From assembly GCA_051294375.1 (NCBI GenBank), contig CM119265.1, forward strand, positions 17,015,172 through 17,079,171: DNA of 64,000 nt. The letters run 5' to 3'. The DNA comes from Paraspadella gotoi. Its lineage: Eukaryota; Chaetognatha. Shown here piece by piece: positions 34,017-48,458 of this stretch. Numbering within the stretch: position 1 is the first letter of the stretch; each line of letters opens with the position of its first letter. The notes under the pieces are model-generated. The model had not been told where the DNA came from. It saw only the letters and a list, made by a program, of their open reading frames with translations, and ran no database searches. A program made the translations under genes and the position numbers.

Positions 34017-37000
34017 ATGGCGCATACAAAGTCAGGATTCTCAGAAGCAAGTGACCTCCTATCAGCAGCGCTAGAGCAAATGGATGGAATTCTTGCCAGC
34101 AATAATTATCAGGTTTGTTTAAGTTTAATATCAGTATCAAAGTAAAAGTTCAAGGCTACCGTGGAATTAAGAAATGAAAGCTTATAATACTAATATAGTT
34201 GAAAGAATATAGTAACAAAGTTTTTTGAAATTGGATTTAGAGCTCCATTTCTCCTACTGCTGGTACTCCTGTTACAACTCCATCTCCTTCCCATGAATTA
34301 GAAAATCATTCTACAATGAACCGTCATATTTTACAGGTAAAAATTTTGAAACTGCAGCACTTCAACCGATATATTATTATGTATAATGTACTTATAATAG
34401 ATTAGTATCGAGTATTATGGTCCTTTCATCAAATAATGAATAAAATAAAATGAATTCAATTGGGAAAACAATTAAAAAAATTGCATAAAGTTAGATCTTA
34501 AATTTTGTTAAAAATTCTTTGTAATAAGTTAAAGATAATTTTAACAAAATCTGAGTCCTTAAAGATCATCAGCCTCATCAGTGACTAGCAATCCCATATT
34601 AATAATATTTAAATTCATAGTTATTTTATTTTTAAAAAATCAAAATTTTTCTTTCCTTACCTGGGACTTATACTGTTTATAATATATTTCCAAAGACCAT
34701 ATATAAATTATATATTGTTCAAAAAATTATTACATAATTGCTTAATTACGAACTTTTGCTGCAGGAAAAAATAATCCGCTTGACTGAAGAATTATATGAC
34801 GCAATCAATGGATTAGAAAATTGGGACGAAGTAAAGCATCATATACCAGAGAGTACATTATCTATTCTTATTCAGTTTTTCAAAGATAACCATACAGAAA
34901 ATGACCAATCTACTTCGCGACTCCAAACCAAATTTCCCTCTGAAAGTTTGAAGTCAAACTTACAAAGGGACAATGAAAGTTTATCATTGCAGGTTAATTT
35001 TTGTCCCAAAATAATACTACGTAAAATTTCAATTTTGTTAAAACTAATATAATAAAATTTTATTTTAATAGGTCAGCATTTTATCCGACCAGCTCGAATC
35101 GCAAATAGAAAAAATAAAAGAACTTGAAACTTGCTTGCACATTAAAGAAAAGGAGGTTGATGCAGCTGAATCTAAGTTAAAAATCAAAACTAGTCTCTCA
35201 AGCAATGAAATCAGCCCCGAGTTAAGTAACCTCAGAACAAAGTTAAAAATTTTAGAAAAAGAAAAAATGAATCTTGAATTTAAATTGACTGCCTCTAAAG
35301 CCGATTCAGCAAAAAATCATCAAAACATAAGTGAAAAAGACTTGGAAATTACAGATTTAAAATTAAAACTTAAAAATTCTCAAAACCGGAGTGATTCTGT
35401 TTCAGTTCTTAACACAAATGATAATGAAGTAGACAAGCTACGAAAAATGGTTGAATCCTTGATGAAGTCGGGTAAAGAAAAAGATCGAACCATCGACGAC
35501 CTTCGAGATACTATAAATCGTTTTAAAAGAATACAAGATCTTGTTTTAGATGTTCATGAAAGCAGGAGAAAACTTGACACTGAATCTGATTTCGAAGATA
35601 ATAACTCGTTAGCATCTGGGATGCAAGGAAATGATACATTTTCTACGAATAGCAGAAGCACCCCAATTAGAGATTTTATTGCATCTCCCCCAGACCTTTC
35701 AGTATCACCAAATAGTCCTAATTCTCCATCTAATATTATGAGTCATAAACATGTACAAGGTTTTCATTCAAAACCTCCAATATATCCAACTCAACCGCCT
35801 TATTATACGCCACCATTGTGTAAGCATTCTAACTCAAGTTCCCAAAATAATTTGTGTGCCCATTGTTCAAACAGCCAACAAAGATTTTCAAATTCTCCAT
35901 TTCCGAATAAAAGTAATGAAATTGAAGGACATGCCTTTCAACCTTTCCACACCAACACAAATGAAGCCATTAGTCCCAGTTCACAGCAACGGTCTGCGTC
36001 TATCGCTTTATTGACATCTGATGATCACCGTCATATTCAAAAACCATCAAAGACACCACCACCAAATCATACTTTCGCAGTATCTCCAAGTAAAATTTTA
36101 ATAAAATAATAGTTAAATGAATGAGTAAGGTATATGTAATAAAAATTTCAAAAATAATGAAATTTTATTCTTTGTAGCACCATCTAGCAAAAACGTTTGT
36201 GCCACTCTACCAAGAGGATTTTCGCCTCCTTCAGCCCGTTCTCTGAGTTACAGTGAAAAATCCCTAGTATCACCTCTCTTATCTCAACACGAAAAACACC
36301 ACTTTCTCCCAAGGTAAACGAGATGCATGGCTCACGTAATTCCTTTATTCTCCTTGAATTTTTTTTTTCCTCATTGGATTTTAAAAATACATGATTTAAA
36401 CGATAATTAAGTTCCACACAAAGGACAAATTAACGACTGTTTGCTAGCTTGAGAACTTCGGATCTTCTCCATGTGAGAGACGTCCCGTCCCGCTTACTAG
36501 CATTGACACGAATGTGGCAAAAACCCTTGGTGGAAAGACAGAATGCTCACTCTTATACCAACAGAGTTGCGCTGATATATTGGTGGCCATAGTAAATATG
36601 CTGCCACAATAATGCCTTTTTCATAGCTAGTTCTACTTCATTTAAAGTAATGTAATATTTTTATTGGTTTTTATGTTCATGTTTTATATGCTAAATTTTA
36701 ATTTTCTAAAATTTTATCATTTTCACATCACTCTACTGGACAGACTATTTTTGCATAAGGTCTCCTCCCTTTAAAAAAAAACTATTTTAAATTTAAAATT
36801 TAAACTAAAAAAAATATACTATTCTTAGCTTAATTAATGACGCATATTTATATCAATTATTTTTAGTATTTAATTACTATTTTCTAATAAAATTAAGTTT
36901 TTACACTTTTTTCATGTGTTTTTTTTAGAAAATATAATATTTATTATTAGTTTTGAAAGCAGATTCGAATTCCTCATAAAAAGTTGATAAAAGAAAATAA

Positions 37001-40000
37001 AAGTCTTAATCAAAAATAATTTTATTAAGTTATCAAAAAATTCAAAAAAACTATATTTTTTATACTAAAGTTTAATTATAGGTTAATAATAATAGTTTTT
37101 TATGATTTTGACCTACTTAATGAAATAATTTTCTAAAAAGATTTATATTTCCTTCTATCAACTTTTTGTGAGGAATTCGAATCTGCTTTTAAAAATAAGA
37201 AAATATTTTAAAATTTGACATTTTCTATTTTTTATTTAAAAATGTTTACAGGTACAAGCCTTTTCGTGATCTACTATTCAAAGTTTGATTCTACTTGATT
37301 TTAATATTTTTGCTACGCTTTACTTAAGAAATATAAATACGTAAATTTATAACTTAAAAACAATTAAAAAAACCACGTTTTTGCCAACCTAGTGAACAGC
37401 AGTTCAAGTCAGATTTGGCATAATTTGGGAAAAGTGGAAGTAAAACGATGAACCATGCTTAATTATTGAAAATTTATCAATTTTAGTTCTAAAATGTTTT
37501 TTAATATGTTTAAAACATGCACCTGATGCTACTAAAAACATTTAAAAATTCGCCTCAATAGTTTCATTTATATAGTCATTAGAATTCTATATTCGATCAG
37601 GTAGTTTGGTGGGAACAGATTCTGGTCACAAAAAAGGGGCATCTCATTTTATAATATGAAGCCTTCTGTAATCAATAGTCATAGTTTCTGCTTTCTACCT
37701 TAAGCTAAAAAGTTTGATTTTGAAGCTAGTGCGTGTCTTGTAGACTATTGAGAATATCGACTCGATATTATCGAGATTTGCACCTTATTTTATATTTATT
37801 TATAAACGGAACCGAAACATGTCCGTTTATAAATAAATAAACTCATTGCTACGTCACAATTTAAACTTTTTCCTTATATCCCAAACGCAACGAAAAGAAA
37901 GGAAATTATTACAATGGCATAAAAATATAATAATAATAATAATATGGCATAATTATAGGGAATCGAAAACGGATACTGAATTGACTTCTGACGAGGAAAA
38001 TGATATTCAACGCAAGGATGCCTCACGAAGACAACGCTCAATATCTGGATCATCCCTGAAGGTTTTGTCTTAATTTTAAGAGGCAGCCATCATTAGAATT
38101 ATAACTAACTCAAGTGTCCAATATCCTTATTAGCCCTATCAAGTAAATGAATCCCCCAAAAAAGAAAGGCGGCTTCCTGATGGACATGGACTGAAAAAAC
38201 TATTTGGAAAATTAAAGCGTAGTGCCTCAACCCATTTGCATAAAGAAAGCAAACAACCAAGCTTGTTTGAACAGGTAAGCTTTAATTTTAACACCTTTTT
38301 TACTATTTCCCCCTTCAAGTATCCCGCCAGCCTTTTTTAAAATACAATTTTGTTATGAATAATAAACGACTATTACGATAGTAAATTACAATATTTTTTT
38401 TTAAAAATTCGATTATAATTGCAACATTACAATCGCTCTTTATCAGAGTTACTCAAAATCGTTAAGCTTCAACCGAACAACTCCGTTGCGAAGTACTGCA
38501 GTCGCCAGACTGAATTGGTCAAAAGACCTACAAAAACGAAACCCAAATGCCGAGTCTGAACAAATGGATCAAGAAAAACCAAGATTAGATACCGAAGGCT
38601 CTGGTATGTAACAATGGTGAAAAATTTAGGAATTTATAATGAAATAATCAAAATTTTAGATTTAAGATTGTTTTGAACTGGAATCAACATATGAAGTAAT
38701 GATGCATATAACAACGAAGAAAATTATAATAAATAATTTACTTATTAATAATTTAAAAGAAATGAATCTTAACATTATGGTACATCACTGAGCCCCCCAA
38801 ATTGTAAAAAAATTTATGACATTTTATTGAATTAATCTTTAAAGGATTTGATTATACTGGAATTCCGTTTTCTCGCTGGGATAACGAACAAGTTGTATGT
38901 TGGCTTCATGATATCGGACTCAATCAATATGTTAGTAATTGTAAAGGTTGGATTAGAAATGGAGAGACGCTCTTAAACGCTTCAAACAAAAATCTTGAAC
39001 ATGATCTGGGAATAAAAAATCCTCTCCATAGGTAATTTTTTTAAATTTTTGATAATAATAATAATGACAATAATTTAATAAAGTATTTGATAGGTTTAAA
39101 TTATTGCTGAAGTAGTGTATGATATTACAATAAAATTTTTAATAAATTATTTATCAACGCATATTTTAAAAGCAAAAAATGTCACAACGAAAGAAAGGAT
39201 TTTACATGAAGCAAAAATTAATATAATATCATAAAAGTTTTAACCAAGAATTTTCATTTTCTATATGAAGCCCAGCTACGTAATATCATATTGTTAAAAT
39301 ACTTTTAGGATATAGAAACCGTTTTATTTAGGTAGTAATTATCTCATGGCATCCAAGCTAACCTTATTTTTTCCTCATTCTTTCGATTAAGCGTCATCGC
39401 ATACATTAAGAAAACCTTATATTAAATAAACATCGAAATAAAGTTTTGCTTGATCGCTGAAAAAAACCGATTCTCTGACAGAGGTTTAAAAAAATGTCAA
39501 TACTTATTAATTATTAATATAGAATATACCTTTATTGATTTTTCAGAAAGAAACTGCTTTTAGCATTACAAGCAATGAATATTGGAGGAGGAAATTCTGT
39601 TATTGATGATCCATCTGGTAGGCTAGATTTTAATTGGGTTATGCGTTGGTTGGACGACTTGGGGTTGCCCCAATATAAAGTAAGTAACATTAAATTATAC
39701 TTTTTTCTTCAAATTGTTGCTTAAAATAGGTTTTACTCATAACAACAGGGTAGTTACATTCTTGAGTGGGTAAAATAATTTTTAATACCATGTTCTCACT
39801 TTTAAAAAAATATTGAATTTTATTTTTTTTCATTCCTGAATATCGTCCCCATCTTTCTTTTCAATTAATATTCATTTTTTTCATTTTTTTATTTCCAATG
39901 TAATTTTTTCTTATTATTTTTATCTTTTTAAATTTTTTTTTTTTTTAATTTTTTATATTATTTCATCTTAATTTTGTCTCAAACTAATTTTTTTAACCAT

Positions 40001-42153
40001 ATTTAGGTGTTAAATTCCATTACAAGTTTTTGTATATTTTTGATTGCAAACAATTTTATTTACTATAACATTAATAGTATAATAATTTGTTTGCCTAATT
40101 ATCAATATGAGGTATATGAGGTAACACAGAATACTTACTTTACAGGTATTCCGTTTTACCCCAATTTAATTGTAGCTCTGTATTATGTAAAAAATAATTG
40201 AATTATTTTTTCAAAATAATCTATTCAATAAATTAGTGGTCTCGTCCATCATATATTAATATTCCATAATCATACGTCAACTATGAGGCTTGAAAACGAC
40301 TACTCAAAAATGAAATTTGGCTAGCAACTTTGAAATTGCTGCTAAAACTGCTGCAGCATCAGCGGAATGCTGTAACTTTAGTAATGGAAAGTCAAGTTGG
40401 TGAAATATTTAATGCACCAAAAAAAAATATAAAATATCATAAAACAATTTTCTTATTTCATTTTATATGTTCCGAATTACCCCGCACTACCCTATTCAAA
40501 TCAATGTGAAACATGTAAATTTACTATTTCCGTAAAAAATTAAAAGCTTTGTAAAACGTATATTTTTTAGAAAACTTGGTATTACATATCTTTAAATTAT
40601 ACAAAGTAAAATTTTTCTATTATAAATCATCATTTGAAAAAACAAAATCTTACGAAGCAAATAATTATAAATATTTAAATCTTACAATTTTTTAGATTAT
40701 ATCAAAATAAAACTAATGAAAGGAATTGTTGTAAAAAAAAATTACATTACTAATTTTTAAATTATAATTATTTAAAATCAGGATAATTTTCATGACGCAC
40801 GAATTGATGGGCGAATGTTGAATTATCTTACTGTGGAAGACTTGCTTCATTTAAAAGTCTCAAACGCATTGCACCTAATATCCCTTAAAAGAGGAATTCA
40901 GGTAATGATAGAATCTTAAAAAATATTCAGAACTATGATAACCATTTTGACAGTAAATTTCAATTTGCATACTATTATTATATGCTTATTAAAAATATTT
41001 CTTGGCAAAAGCTCAATCTACTCATCCAAGTAGAGCCTCAAACTTCTCGGTCTTTTTGGCCTTCGGAGAGTGATTTTCTAATAACATTTATTTCCCCAAT
41101 TTTGATTTTAAAATAATTTTAGGTCTTACGAGAATCTAACTTTACGCCAATTATACTTAAAAGAAGACCTGAACCTGGTGAAAGTAAGCCACCATCACCC
41201 GAAGACGTGCAGTTATGGACCAACCACAGAACAATGGAATGGCTGAGATCTTGTAATTTATCCGAATATGCTCCTAATTTAAGAGGGTCAGGAGTACATG
41301 GTGCTCTTATCATATTAGGTAAATTAAGGTTTGTTCCATACTATATGTAAATATTAACCTATTTTTGACAAGTTAATGTTATCCACCGAAACAAGTTTTT
41401 TTTAAAGAAGTAATGAAATTCCACTATTTGAATTCATCCTAATTCTTCCTAATTTTTTTCTTCTTATTTTATATTAAAAACTAAACATCGAACCGTGAAA
41501 AATACTACACAATGTACACATAGAATACGAAATTAGCTTTACTTGATATCTGTATCATTTTTTTAGAATCAAGATTCAATGCCGATGCACTAGCGAATCT
41601 GCTCAGCATTCCGTCTTCCAAAACACTACTACGACGTCATCTAACACTATGCTTCAACAACTTAGTTGGCCAAGCCAATCTATCAATTAAACGAGAGTGT
41701 GAGTCTCAGACATCTTTCAAGCCATTAACTACGACAGGTGACTATATTAAACCCCAAATTTTTTCAGATGAACACCTTATAAAGCCTGAATAAAATTAAA
41801 TAATTATTTTATTATCAGAGAAAATCAAAGCTAGAAGAAGAAGCCTGACTTTCGCTAAAAAATCGAAAGATTATCTTGATATGGACGACTTCGTTTGCCC
41901 AATGGAGTTAGGCGCATTGCATGGCGGAGGAAAGGAATTAAGACCGAATGGTAGCATCTCAAGTGGGGCACTTACAATGCCTGTGGTACAAGGTGGAGAT
42001 TTTGATCAAGAAAAAACTGCGAAACAAATTAACGTTTTTTCACGTGAAATTAGTACATTAACAAATTCTTTGTTGAAGTCCAACAATGGACAAATGAATC
42101 CTGTATCTGATGACGAGATATTCAGCGAGTCCTCCCCTTCGACAATTGTTTAG
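34017..42153 (+). CDS. PPFIBP: Liprin-beta (PPFIBP-like) scaffold protein
   Basis: Fourteen exons: 34017-34112, 34241-34336, 34765-34992, 35072-36089, 36178-36313, 37959-38061, 38134-38274, 38447-38603, 38845-39031, 39547-39679, 40782-40901, 41123-41318, 41567-41737, 41819-42153. They sum in frame to 1038 aa. The start SEASDLLSAALEQMDGILA is diagnostic of liprin-beta. A short coiled coil follows at about 120-270, then a Ser/Pro-rich linker. Three SAM domains come last: WDNEQVVCWLHDIGLNQYV.., LDFNWVMRWLDDLGLPQY.. and WTNHRTMEWLRSCNLSEYAP... The tail YVCPMELG of vertebrates appears as FVCPMELG. Liprin-beta partners liprin-alpha and KANK in cell-edge and synaptic scaffolds. The coiled coil is shorter than in vertebrates. 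Confidence 0.95.
36955..37200. repeat. Fold-back AT-rich element
   Basis: An arm at 36957-36989 (agcagattcgaattcctcat) is repeated inverted at about 37157-37188 (atgaggaattcgaatctgct type, with small gaps). The outer sequence gaatctgctttta also ends family D copies, so this may be two family D ends facing each other. It lies in a liprin-beta intron. Confidence 0.6.
37795..37837 (+). repeat. Perfect 16-bp hairpin with GAAACATG loop
   Basis: Arms tttatttataaacgga and tccgtttataaataaa are exact complements around the 11-base loop accgaaacatg. The loop and right arm carry GAAACATGTCC, also present in the hammerhead-like motif at 25005-25015, but no CTGATGA is present. It may be a relic of the same element type. 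It lies in a liprin-beta intron. Confidence 0.65.
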
Positions 42154-44769
42154 ATTGAAATTAGACACAATCTTCCCCAAAGTCATTTTGTTGCAAAATA
42201 ACTTACACTGCCATTGAACCATTATTGTAAGTTGACCTTCCATATTATTAAAAAAAACTTTTCATTTTTATTTTTTATGAGCTTTATCATTTGGCTGAAG
42301 TTTAATGCGTTTAGTACCATTTTACAAAAAAAAAAACAAAAAAAAAACATTCGACTTTTTCTTCTTCACGAAAAAAGTTAAGTTTACTTAACGCTCCGGA
42401 TAAACTAGCTACAGAGTGTCTCAAGCGTACTGTCACTTTACAAATGAATACAGTGAATCAGTACAGTTATAAAAATACATTTACTCGAGTTCTTAGTTTT
42501 CTAAGATGTATTTATTTTTAAAATTAAACGGTTATATCATATGTTATCAGCACTTAAAGTAAATGTCGAAAATATTTTTTATGAACTTTGAAATATTCAA
42601 AACTTTCTAAATACCCAAAGGATTCTTTACAGCTACTTGGTTACACAATAATAAGTCGCCACGGTATAATGATGGTTACAGGCCTTTCCTGAAAGAATTT
42701 TTACTATATTCCTTCCAGATTTAAGGGTATTTGATGGGTTTTAATCTAAAAAGTGTTACGGATATGCAATTGGTTTGACAAAGCCAATTATATTGGTAAT
42801 GCATGTAACCCGCAGTCTTCTGTAAAATAGTTTTAGTAGTAAAATATACTATGTGCATCTAACGTCATATGTTGAATCGTAACAAACTAAATTTAACGTT
42901 TTACAGTTTCCTCAAGGTAAACTTAATAAGCTTCCATGAAAGTTTTTTTTTTTTCACCATCATTCTTAGCATCTAATCTACGAAATACGAAAATCTTAGG
43001 CAAGGGCAATTTTCAATTTCATAATGGCCTTTTATGACTTTTTATGATTCGAGTGAGGTTTTCAAGTCACCTTGCATAGGCAAAGAACGTTCCATAACAT
43101 TATAAACAAATTTCATAATACTTTAAACGTCATCACAAGCACAGGGAGTATATTAATATACTACGTAAATTTTCGCTTATAGAATTACTGTGCTAAGTGA
43201 AAAAAAAACCTTTTTTGCGGGATGCGAATTAAATGAAGATTGGGGTCCTTTATTAAAACTGATGCTTGGAATTTTGGGGGCAACCTATTATGGGTTTTTT
43301 TCTTTTTACTTTTAATAGTCAAATTTCTCTTTCTGGTTTATTTCTAATTGACCTTAAGTTGGCCATTGTCTCTCTTTCTCTCTTCTACTTATTTGTTGAT
43401 TGTTATTTTTCACTTTTTTTTGTTATTGCTTTACCACTGATAATGGCATAAAAATATATGCCTAAATATTTCGAAAAAAAAGTAATTCAAGCAAAAATTT
43501 ACATATGGTCTTAAATTTAATAATTTCTTTTTTCTTACTAATAGCTGATAAGTGATGTTTTTACTAATGCTAAATACGAAGTACGCAGCTATTCAAAAAT
43601 TTGTGCAACTCTTTTTAAGGTGATGTTCATTTAAACTAAACATCTTTAACAGATCAACTTTATTTTCCTAATTTTCTATTTATAATTTGAATATTAAAAG
43701 AATAATTTGTATCATAACAATAAAACTTTAATGGAACTAAAATTCTGTTAGCAATTTAATACAAAAAAACAAAAATTATTTTGAAAATAGCAATCCTTGA
43801 TTCATGGTTTGTATATTTTTGACTGATCATAACAATAACGGGTCTGCGAACATCGGAATAACAATGTGACGTTAAAAAATGTTTTAATGCTTGTTATTTC
43901 GGGTTCAAATAGTTTTTAATGAGGTTTTTGTGAACTATCTATAACAGGGTTGGCAGTCTGGAACATTTTTATTTTGTTTTTAAGTCCGATGAAACAAATG
44001 GCTTGAATAAATACTATCTACAAATGTCACAGAAGGAAAGGCCACAAAGCCCTCATAAGGAGCTACCCCCCTTTTTAACTAACAATTGATTTGTCACAAA
44101 CCCTTTAGATTTTTATCATAAGGCAACATTAAACAAGGCATTCTTGTGAAAAGTGAAATACCATAAAAAGACAACCAACACAAAATAATTTTTAAGACGA
44201 GATGTTTTTCTCTTCCTAATCAAGGCAAATAAGTTACATGAAAAAGGCTATGGGTAACATAAGAAATGCAACGGGTGGCACGAGAAAACGAGTATGTAGT
44301 AAGCAAGCTCGTAGTGATCGTACATTTCAGTTTGCATTTATTTTTCCAGTCATATTTTCCATAAAAGAGGTTTATCAATTTTTAGGACTATTCTTAATAT
44401 TTCTGCTCACTTAGTGGGAATTTTGTATTTTTCGTATAATAAGCTGTCATCGAATTAATTTTTCACTTTAAAGCACTAACGATCATGGTTGTATCACATT
44501 ACGTTAAAAGTAACATTTAAAAGTATTTCCCTCCAACATATAATTTTATACCTCCAAAACCTTTTTCCGAGTGCAATAAATACCATTAAAAAACGAAAAA
44601 AAAAAAAACCACGAAAAACCAGCCCAAAAATAACCCTTCTTAAAAATTCAACATAAATTCCTTAAACAAAAACCTAAGTATATAAGAAGCCAAAAGGAAA
44701 AAAATAACCGAATGCATATTTAAGCATTCAAATAATTAAAAAGAGTTAAGTGACATAATACAATGAAAA
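42154..44769. other. Convergent liprin-beta / Imp spacer
   Basis: This 2.6-kb AT-rich spacer has no supported gene and should carry both 3' UTRs. Only short spurious frames are seen, with no clear repeat. Confidence 0.5.
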
Positions 44770-47382
44770 TCAAGTACCGTTTTGATGATGCCCTCTTGGT
44801 GACCTTCCTAAAGATAAAGAGCCAGCTGATGGAGCGCGTGAGTGTTGATGACTTCTCGGCGGTAAACCACCAATAGATGCCCTTCTGTCCGTCGAAAAAC
44901 CCCTTGGGGTTGATGTACCAGCTCTTTCTGTCGCTGAACCAACAGGAGCCGTTGCAGAGGCTAAGCTGGCCGCACTTTGAACTCCAGCGCGTATAAGAGT
45001 CATGGACTGGATGATTTGTTGTAACGTTCCACGAATCTGAATAGGCGTTTCCTCAAGTCCCTCTGTAACTTTAGGGTCAGGACATCTTAATGTTGCCCCA
45101 GTTCTTGCCTCAACAGTTTTCAGTTTTACTTTCCCTCGTCCTAAAACCTTTCCAACCAGATATGTTGGGATGGGATATTCCAAAGCCAAGTAGGGCTCGT
45201 CATTTCCAAAGAACTTCTCTTCAAATAACTTATTAAAAATCTGGCTAAGAGCTTTACATTGAGCTTCAAAATTTCCGTGTATGGTTACTCTTCGTTCAGA
45301 TCCACCCCGATCAAGACCTAAAAGCCCCTCCGCGCCTTCCATACTCCCAGAGGAGGCGCTAGTGGTATCGGAGACAGAAGCAATCTTTATACTAGCATTG
45401 CTGTGGCGACTGACTTGTCGTATATGATCTCCTTTTTTTCCTATAAGAATAAAAATCATTAAAATTAATTCGCATAAACTAATTCTACTTCTTAACTAAT
45501 TTACCAATCATTGCACCAACTGAAGATGCCGGAATATAAAGATGCGTTGTCTCTGGTTGCTGAGTTGTGTGATGCAGAGAGCCGGAGGGTAACAGAGGGG
45601 CCGCAACTGGAGTGGACGGAGCACCGGGAGTACTCGATGGTAGGCCCCCCGGTGAGGGGGAAGGCAATGAACCACCCTTAAAGAATAAAAATTTATAATG
45701 GTGTTCTGGTTGAAACAAGCGAAAACTTAGATCATCTAATTAAAAAGTCGGCCACAGAGCATAATTTTGGATACTTATGATATATAAAAAGTAATAATTT
45801 CAATACCGAATCTTAAAATTAATTTATCGGAAATATAAACTACCATATATCCTTATTGGCTATAAAGGATTTTATAGCTTTACTTATTATTGTTTCACTC
45901 CATATCCCTTTTTAGCTTAATTAATTGCAAAATTGAACTAATAACTATTTCTGTTACTCATAATTTAGCATTACATGTACGGCTGTTAATCTTCTGATAA
46001 ACAACCACATAGTAAACAAGCTTTGTGCCTATTTTTAATAATGACCTTTTAATATAACAATACTTTAAAATTTATAAAAAAATCATTTATATCAAGTGAT
46101 GTAAAAAGAATACTATATTTCTAAAAATTACACATACACTGAAACGGATTGACAGATTTGGTTGTAGAAAAGTGATAAAAAAAAAAACAGATCAAACAAG
46201 AAATTTGTTTCAAAATATATTTTTAACTATTTTAAAACTACTCGTAATTTCGAAATGAAAAAAAAAAACTGAATGGATCTCATAGCATAAATTTATTTTT
46301 CTACTGCTAAAGGATCTATTTTAGGAATTTCATGCAGAAAACTACTCCAGTGCTAAGCTTTTAAATTATGCAATTATGAAAAAACGGCCGCACTACGAAA
46401 TCTTAACTAAACTTGACGATTTCATATGAAATTGTTGAATTTAAAAAGTTAAATTTCGAACAAAATAATTTTAAATATAATGTGACAAATCGGTGCTTGT
46501 ACTCTAATAATTTATTAAAAAAAAAAACATTTAGAAACACATGAGAACTTACCAAAACACTGTAGGGTGACCGTGGTGTTCCTGGCGTGCTGCTTTGAAA
46601 GCCCATGGGTTGTACGGCAGAGGGATGACCGTAACTGGAGTGACCACCCGATAAAGGAGCGGCTCCACCCGTCGGCGTCATCATTCCTCCGACACTGACA
46701 CCCACTGGACTCGTGAAGTCCTGCTCGCAGCTTTGCCGCAAAATCTCATATATTCGTATTTGAGCAGTAGACATTTCGTCGATGGTTCCGTAAACGGTGA
46801 TCGTTCGATCCAAACTGTACGTGTTCATGTCGTAAATACTGGACACGGAGATCCGCGTGTTCGTTTTTTCTTTGATGTCGTTTATTACACGTCCGTTTTT
46901 TCCGATGATTCGACCGATAAAGTTGTTGTGAGCTAAGACTTTCAGGCACATTTCTGGTTTGTTAAGTTTCTCGCCCTCGTCCTTCATGACCTCGAGGATT
47001 TTTCGACAAGCGATGGCAGTGCTATTTGCGTCGCGTCCGTATATCGCGATGATTTTTTCAGCCGCAGCGTCCTTCCTGTTAATAAAAAATATGCGCAAAT
47101 GAGGGCTAATGTTACTTTAAAGAAAAAATGGAATTGATATTACTCTCCCTCTCCACAAAAAATTATAAATACGTAAATTAACCACCTGTGAACGTCTATA
47201 CGGGCTTTGCTGTCGTTGGTTATTTGTCGAATGGTATTTCCGGCGCGTCCAATAATGGCGCCAATCATGTCGCTGGGAACGAGAATGCGGAGGGGAAGTT
47301 CGGAGGTAGACAGGGTGGTAGGCGCCGCGGGAAGACCGCCCACGGCGCCAACCAAGGCGCCTTCTCCAGGGAGAGTCTCCAT
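44770..47382 (-). CDS. Imp: Imp/IGF2BP-like KH-domain mRNA-binding protein
   Basis: Four exons, 47382-47186, 47075-46553, 45676-45505 and 45440-44770, give 520 aa in frame. Four KH domains are visible: LRILVPSDMIGAIIGRAGNT, CLKVLAHNNFIGRIIGKNGR, LYIPASSVGAMIGKKGDHIR and YPIPTYLVGKVLGRGKVKLK. The last has GRGK where GxxG is expected, so its RNA contact may be weak. Pro/Ser/Gly-rich linkers separate KH1-2 from KH3-4. The di-KH pattern and wording match IGF2BP/Imp, cytoplasmic regulators of mRNA localisation and stability. No RRMs precede KH1; a TGA stands in frame just before the chosen ATG. Drosophila Imp also lacks them. Upstream noncoding or coding exons cannot be excluded. The 3' end could instead be a donor at AACG|GTACTT. 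Confidence 0.88.
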
Positions 47383-48458
47383 CAGTCAAGACGATGGTGC
47401 CGGCAAGGGCCCTTCTTCTCCATCGAGGCTCTTGATGAAAATGAAAATGGAAAAAACTAAAATCGAAAAATGAGGGAGCGCTGCGATGTTTGTACGAGAT
47501 CCCAAGTATCATAACCCTTTCGGTCCCAAAAACGAGTTCCTAGCCGGCGGCATTTAAACGCCAAGAAAGTTCTTTAATCTTGCCATTTGCTTTGTTCATA
47601 AACAAATTTCGACATGAAAATGTAGTTATATAAAACATGAAATAGTAAATACTAACCTTTCATCTCGAAGAATATGTTTATTTATACTAATATTCAGAGA
47701 AAAACGAAAATTTTAAGAGATGTCACATTGGTTAAAAGTCTGAAAAAGGGCTAACAAGGAAAACTGGGTTAAGAGTCAATAGTGAATAGGCCTTGCTGAG
47801 AGGGTACACCGAAAGAAAAAAAGAACTGAGCGGCAGCAGCCTACTACCTTACTACAACCTCTCCCGTTGTCACAGGGTCGAAAATGCTGCCACTGCCGCG
47901 GCTGATAGAATGGAAAGGGAATAAAAACGATGTTCACTTGTTGAATAAACTAAATTAGTTTCCTATATGAATATATAATAAAGATGGTGAAATAACTTAA
48001 AATATGTACCATGATCCCATCCTTCTGTACCTGCCGGATTCGCGCATTTTCGAGCGGTGAGGAAGGCGAACGCGACCTCCGATTCTTGTCGCAAAGGCGA
48101 AAAAAGTAGATTCGCGGGAGGCGAGGGTCCGAAGAAAAAAGTAGTGCCGAAATAATTTGAAAAAAAATCCCCGAATATTTCTCAAAAAACCGCGAAAATA
48201 GGCGAAAATGTTTTTTCGTCCGAGATTCGACGCGAGAGAATGGAGACGGAATCGATTTTGTGAGCGGTATACGCGAAAGGCACCGCGAGCCAAGCGCAAG
48301 AATATCAGAGTGTCCCCTCCGGAAGTATTGACCTACTTGTTGTGGGCTCGACGGCGTGATTGTTTTGCGATCATAAACCTTATCCTTGCGTTTTTTCCCT
48401 CTTTTTATTCATTTTTTCCGCTTTCTTGAGCAAGAACATTAACCTCTACCTTGCGACA
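47383..48458. other. Upstream region of Imp and of the small plus-strand ORF
   Basis: The stretch is moderately GC-rich at 48000-48350 and lies between divergent starts, so it probably holds the Imp promoter and 5' UTR. No specific motif is recognised. Confidence 0.4.

Noticed and set aside
35751-36014. Plus-strand frame inside liprin-beta exon 4
   Set aside because: It is an out-of-frame shadow of the Ser/Pro-rich linker.
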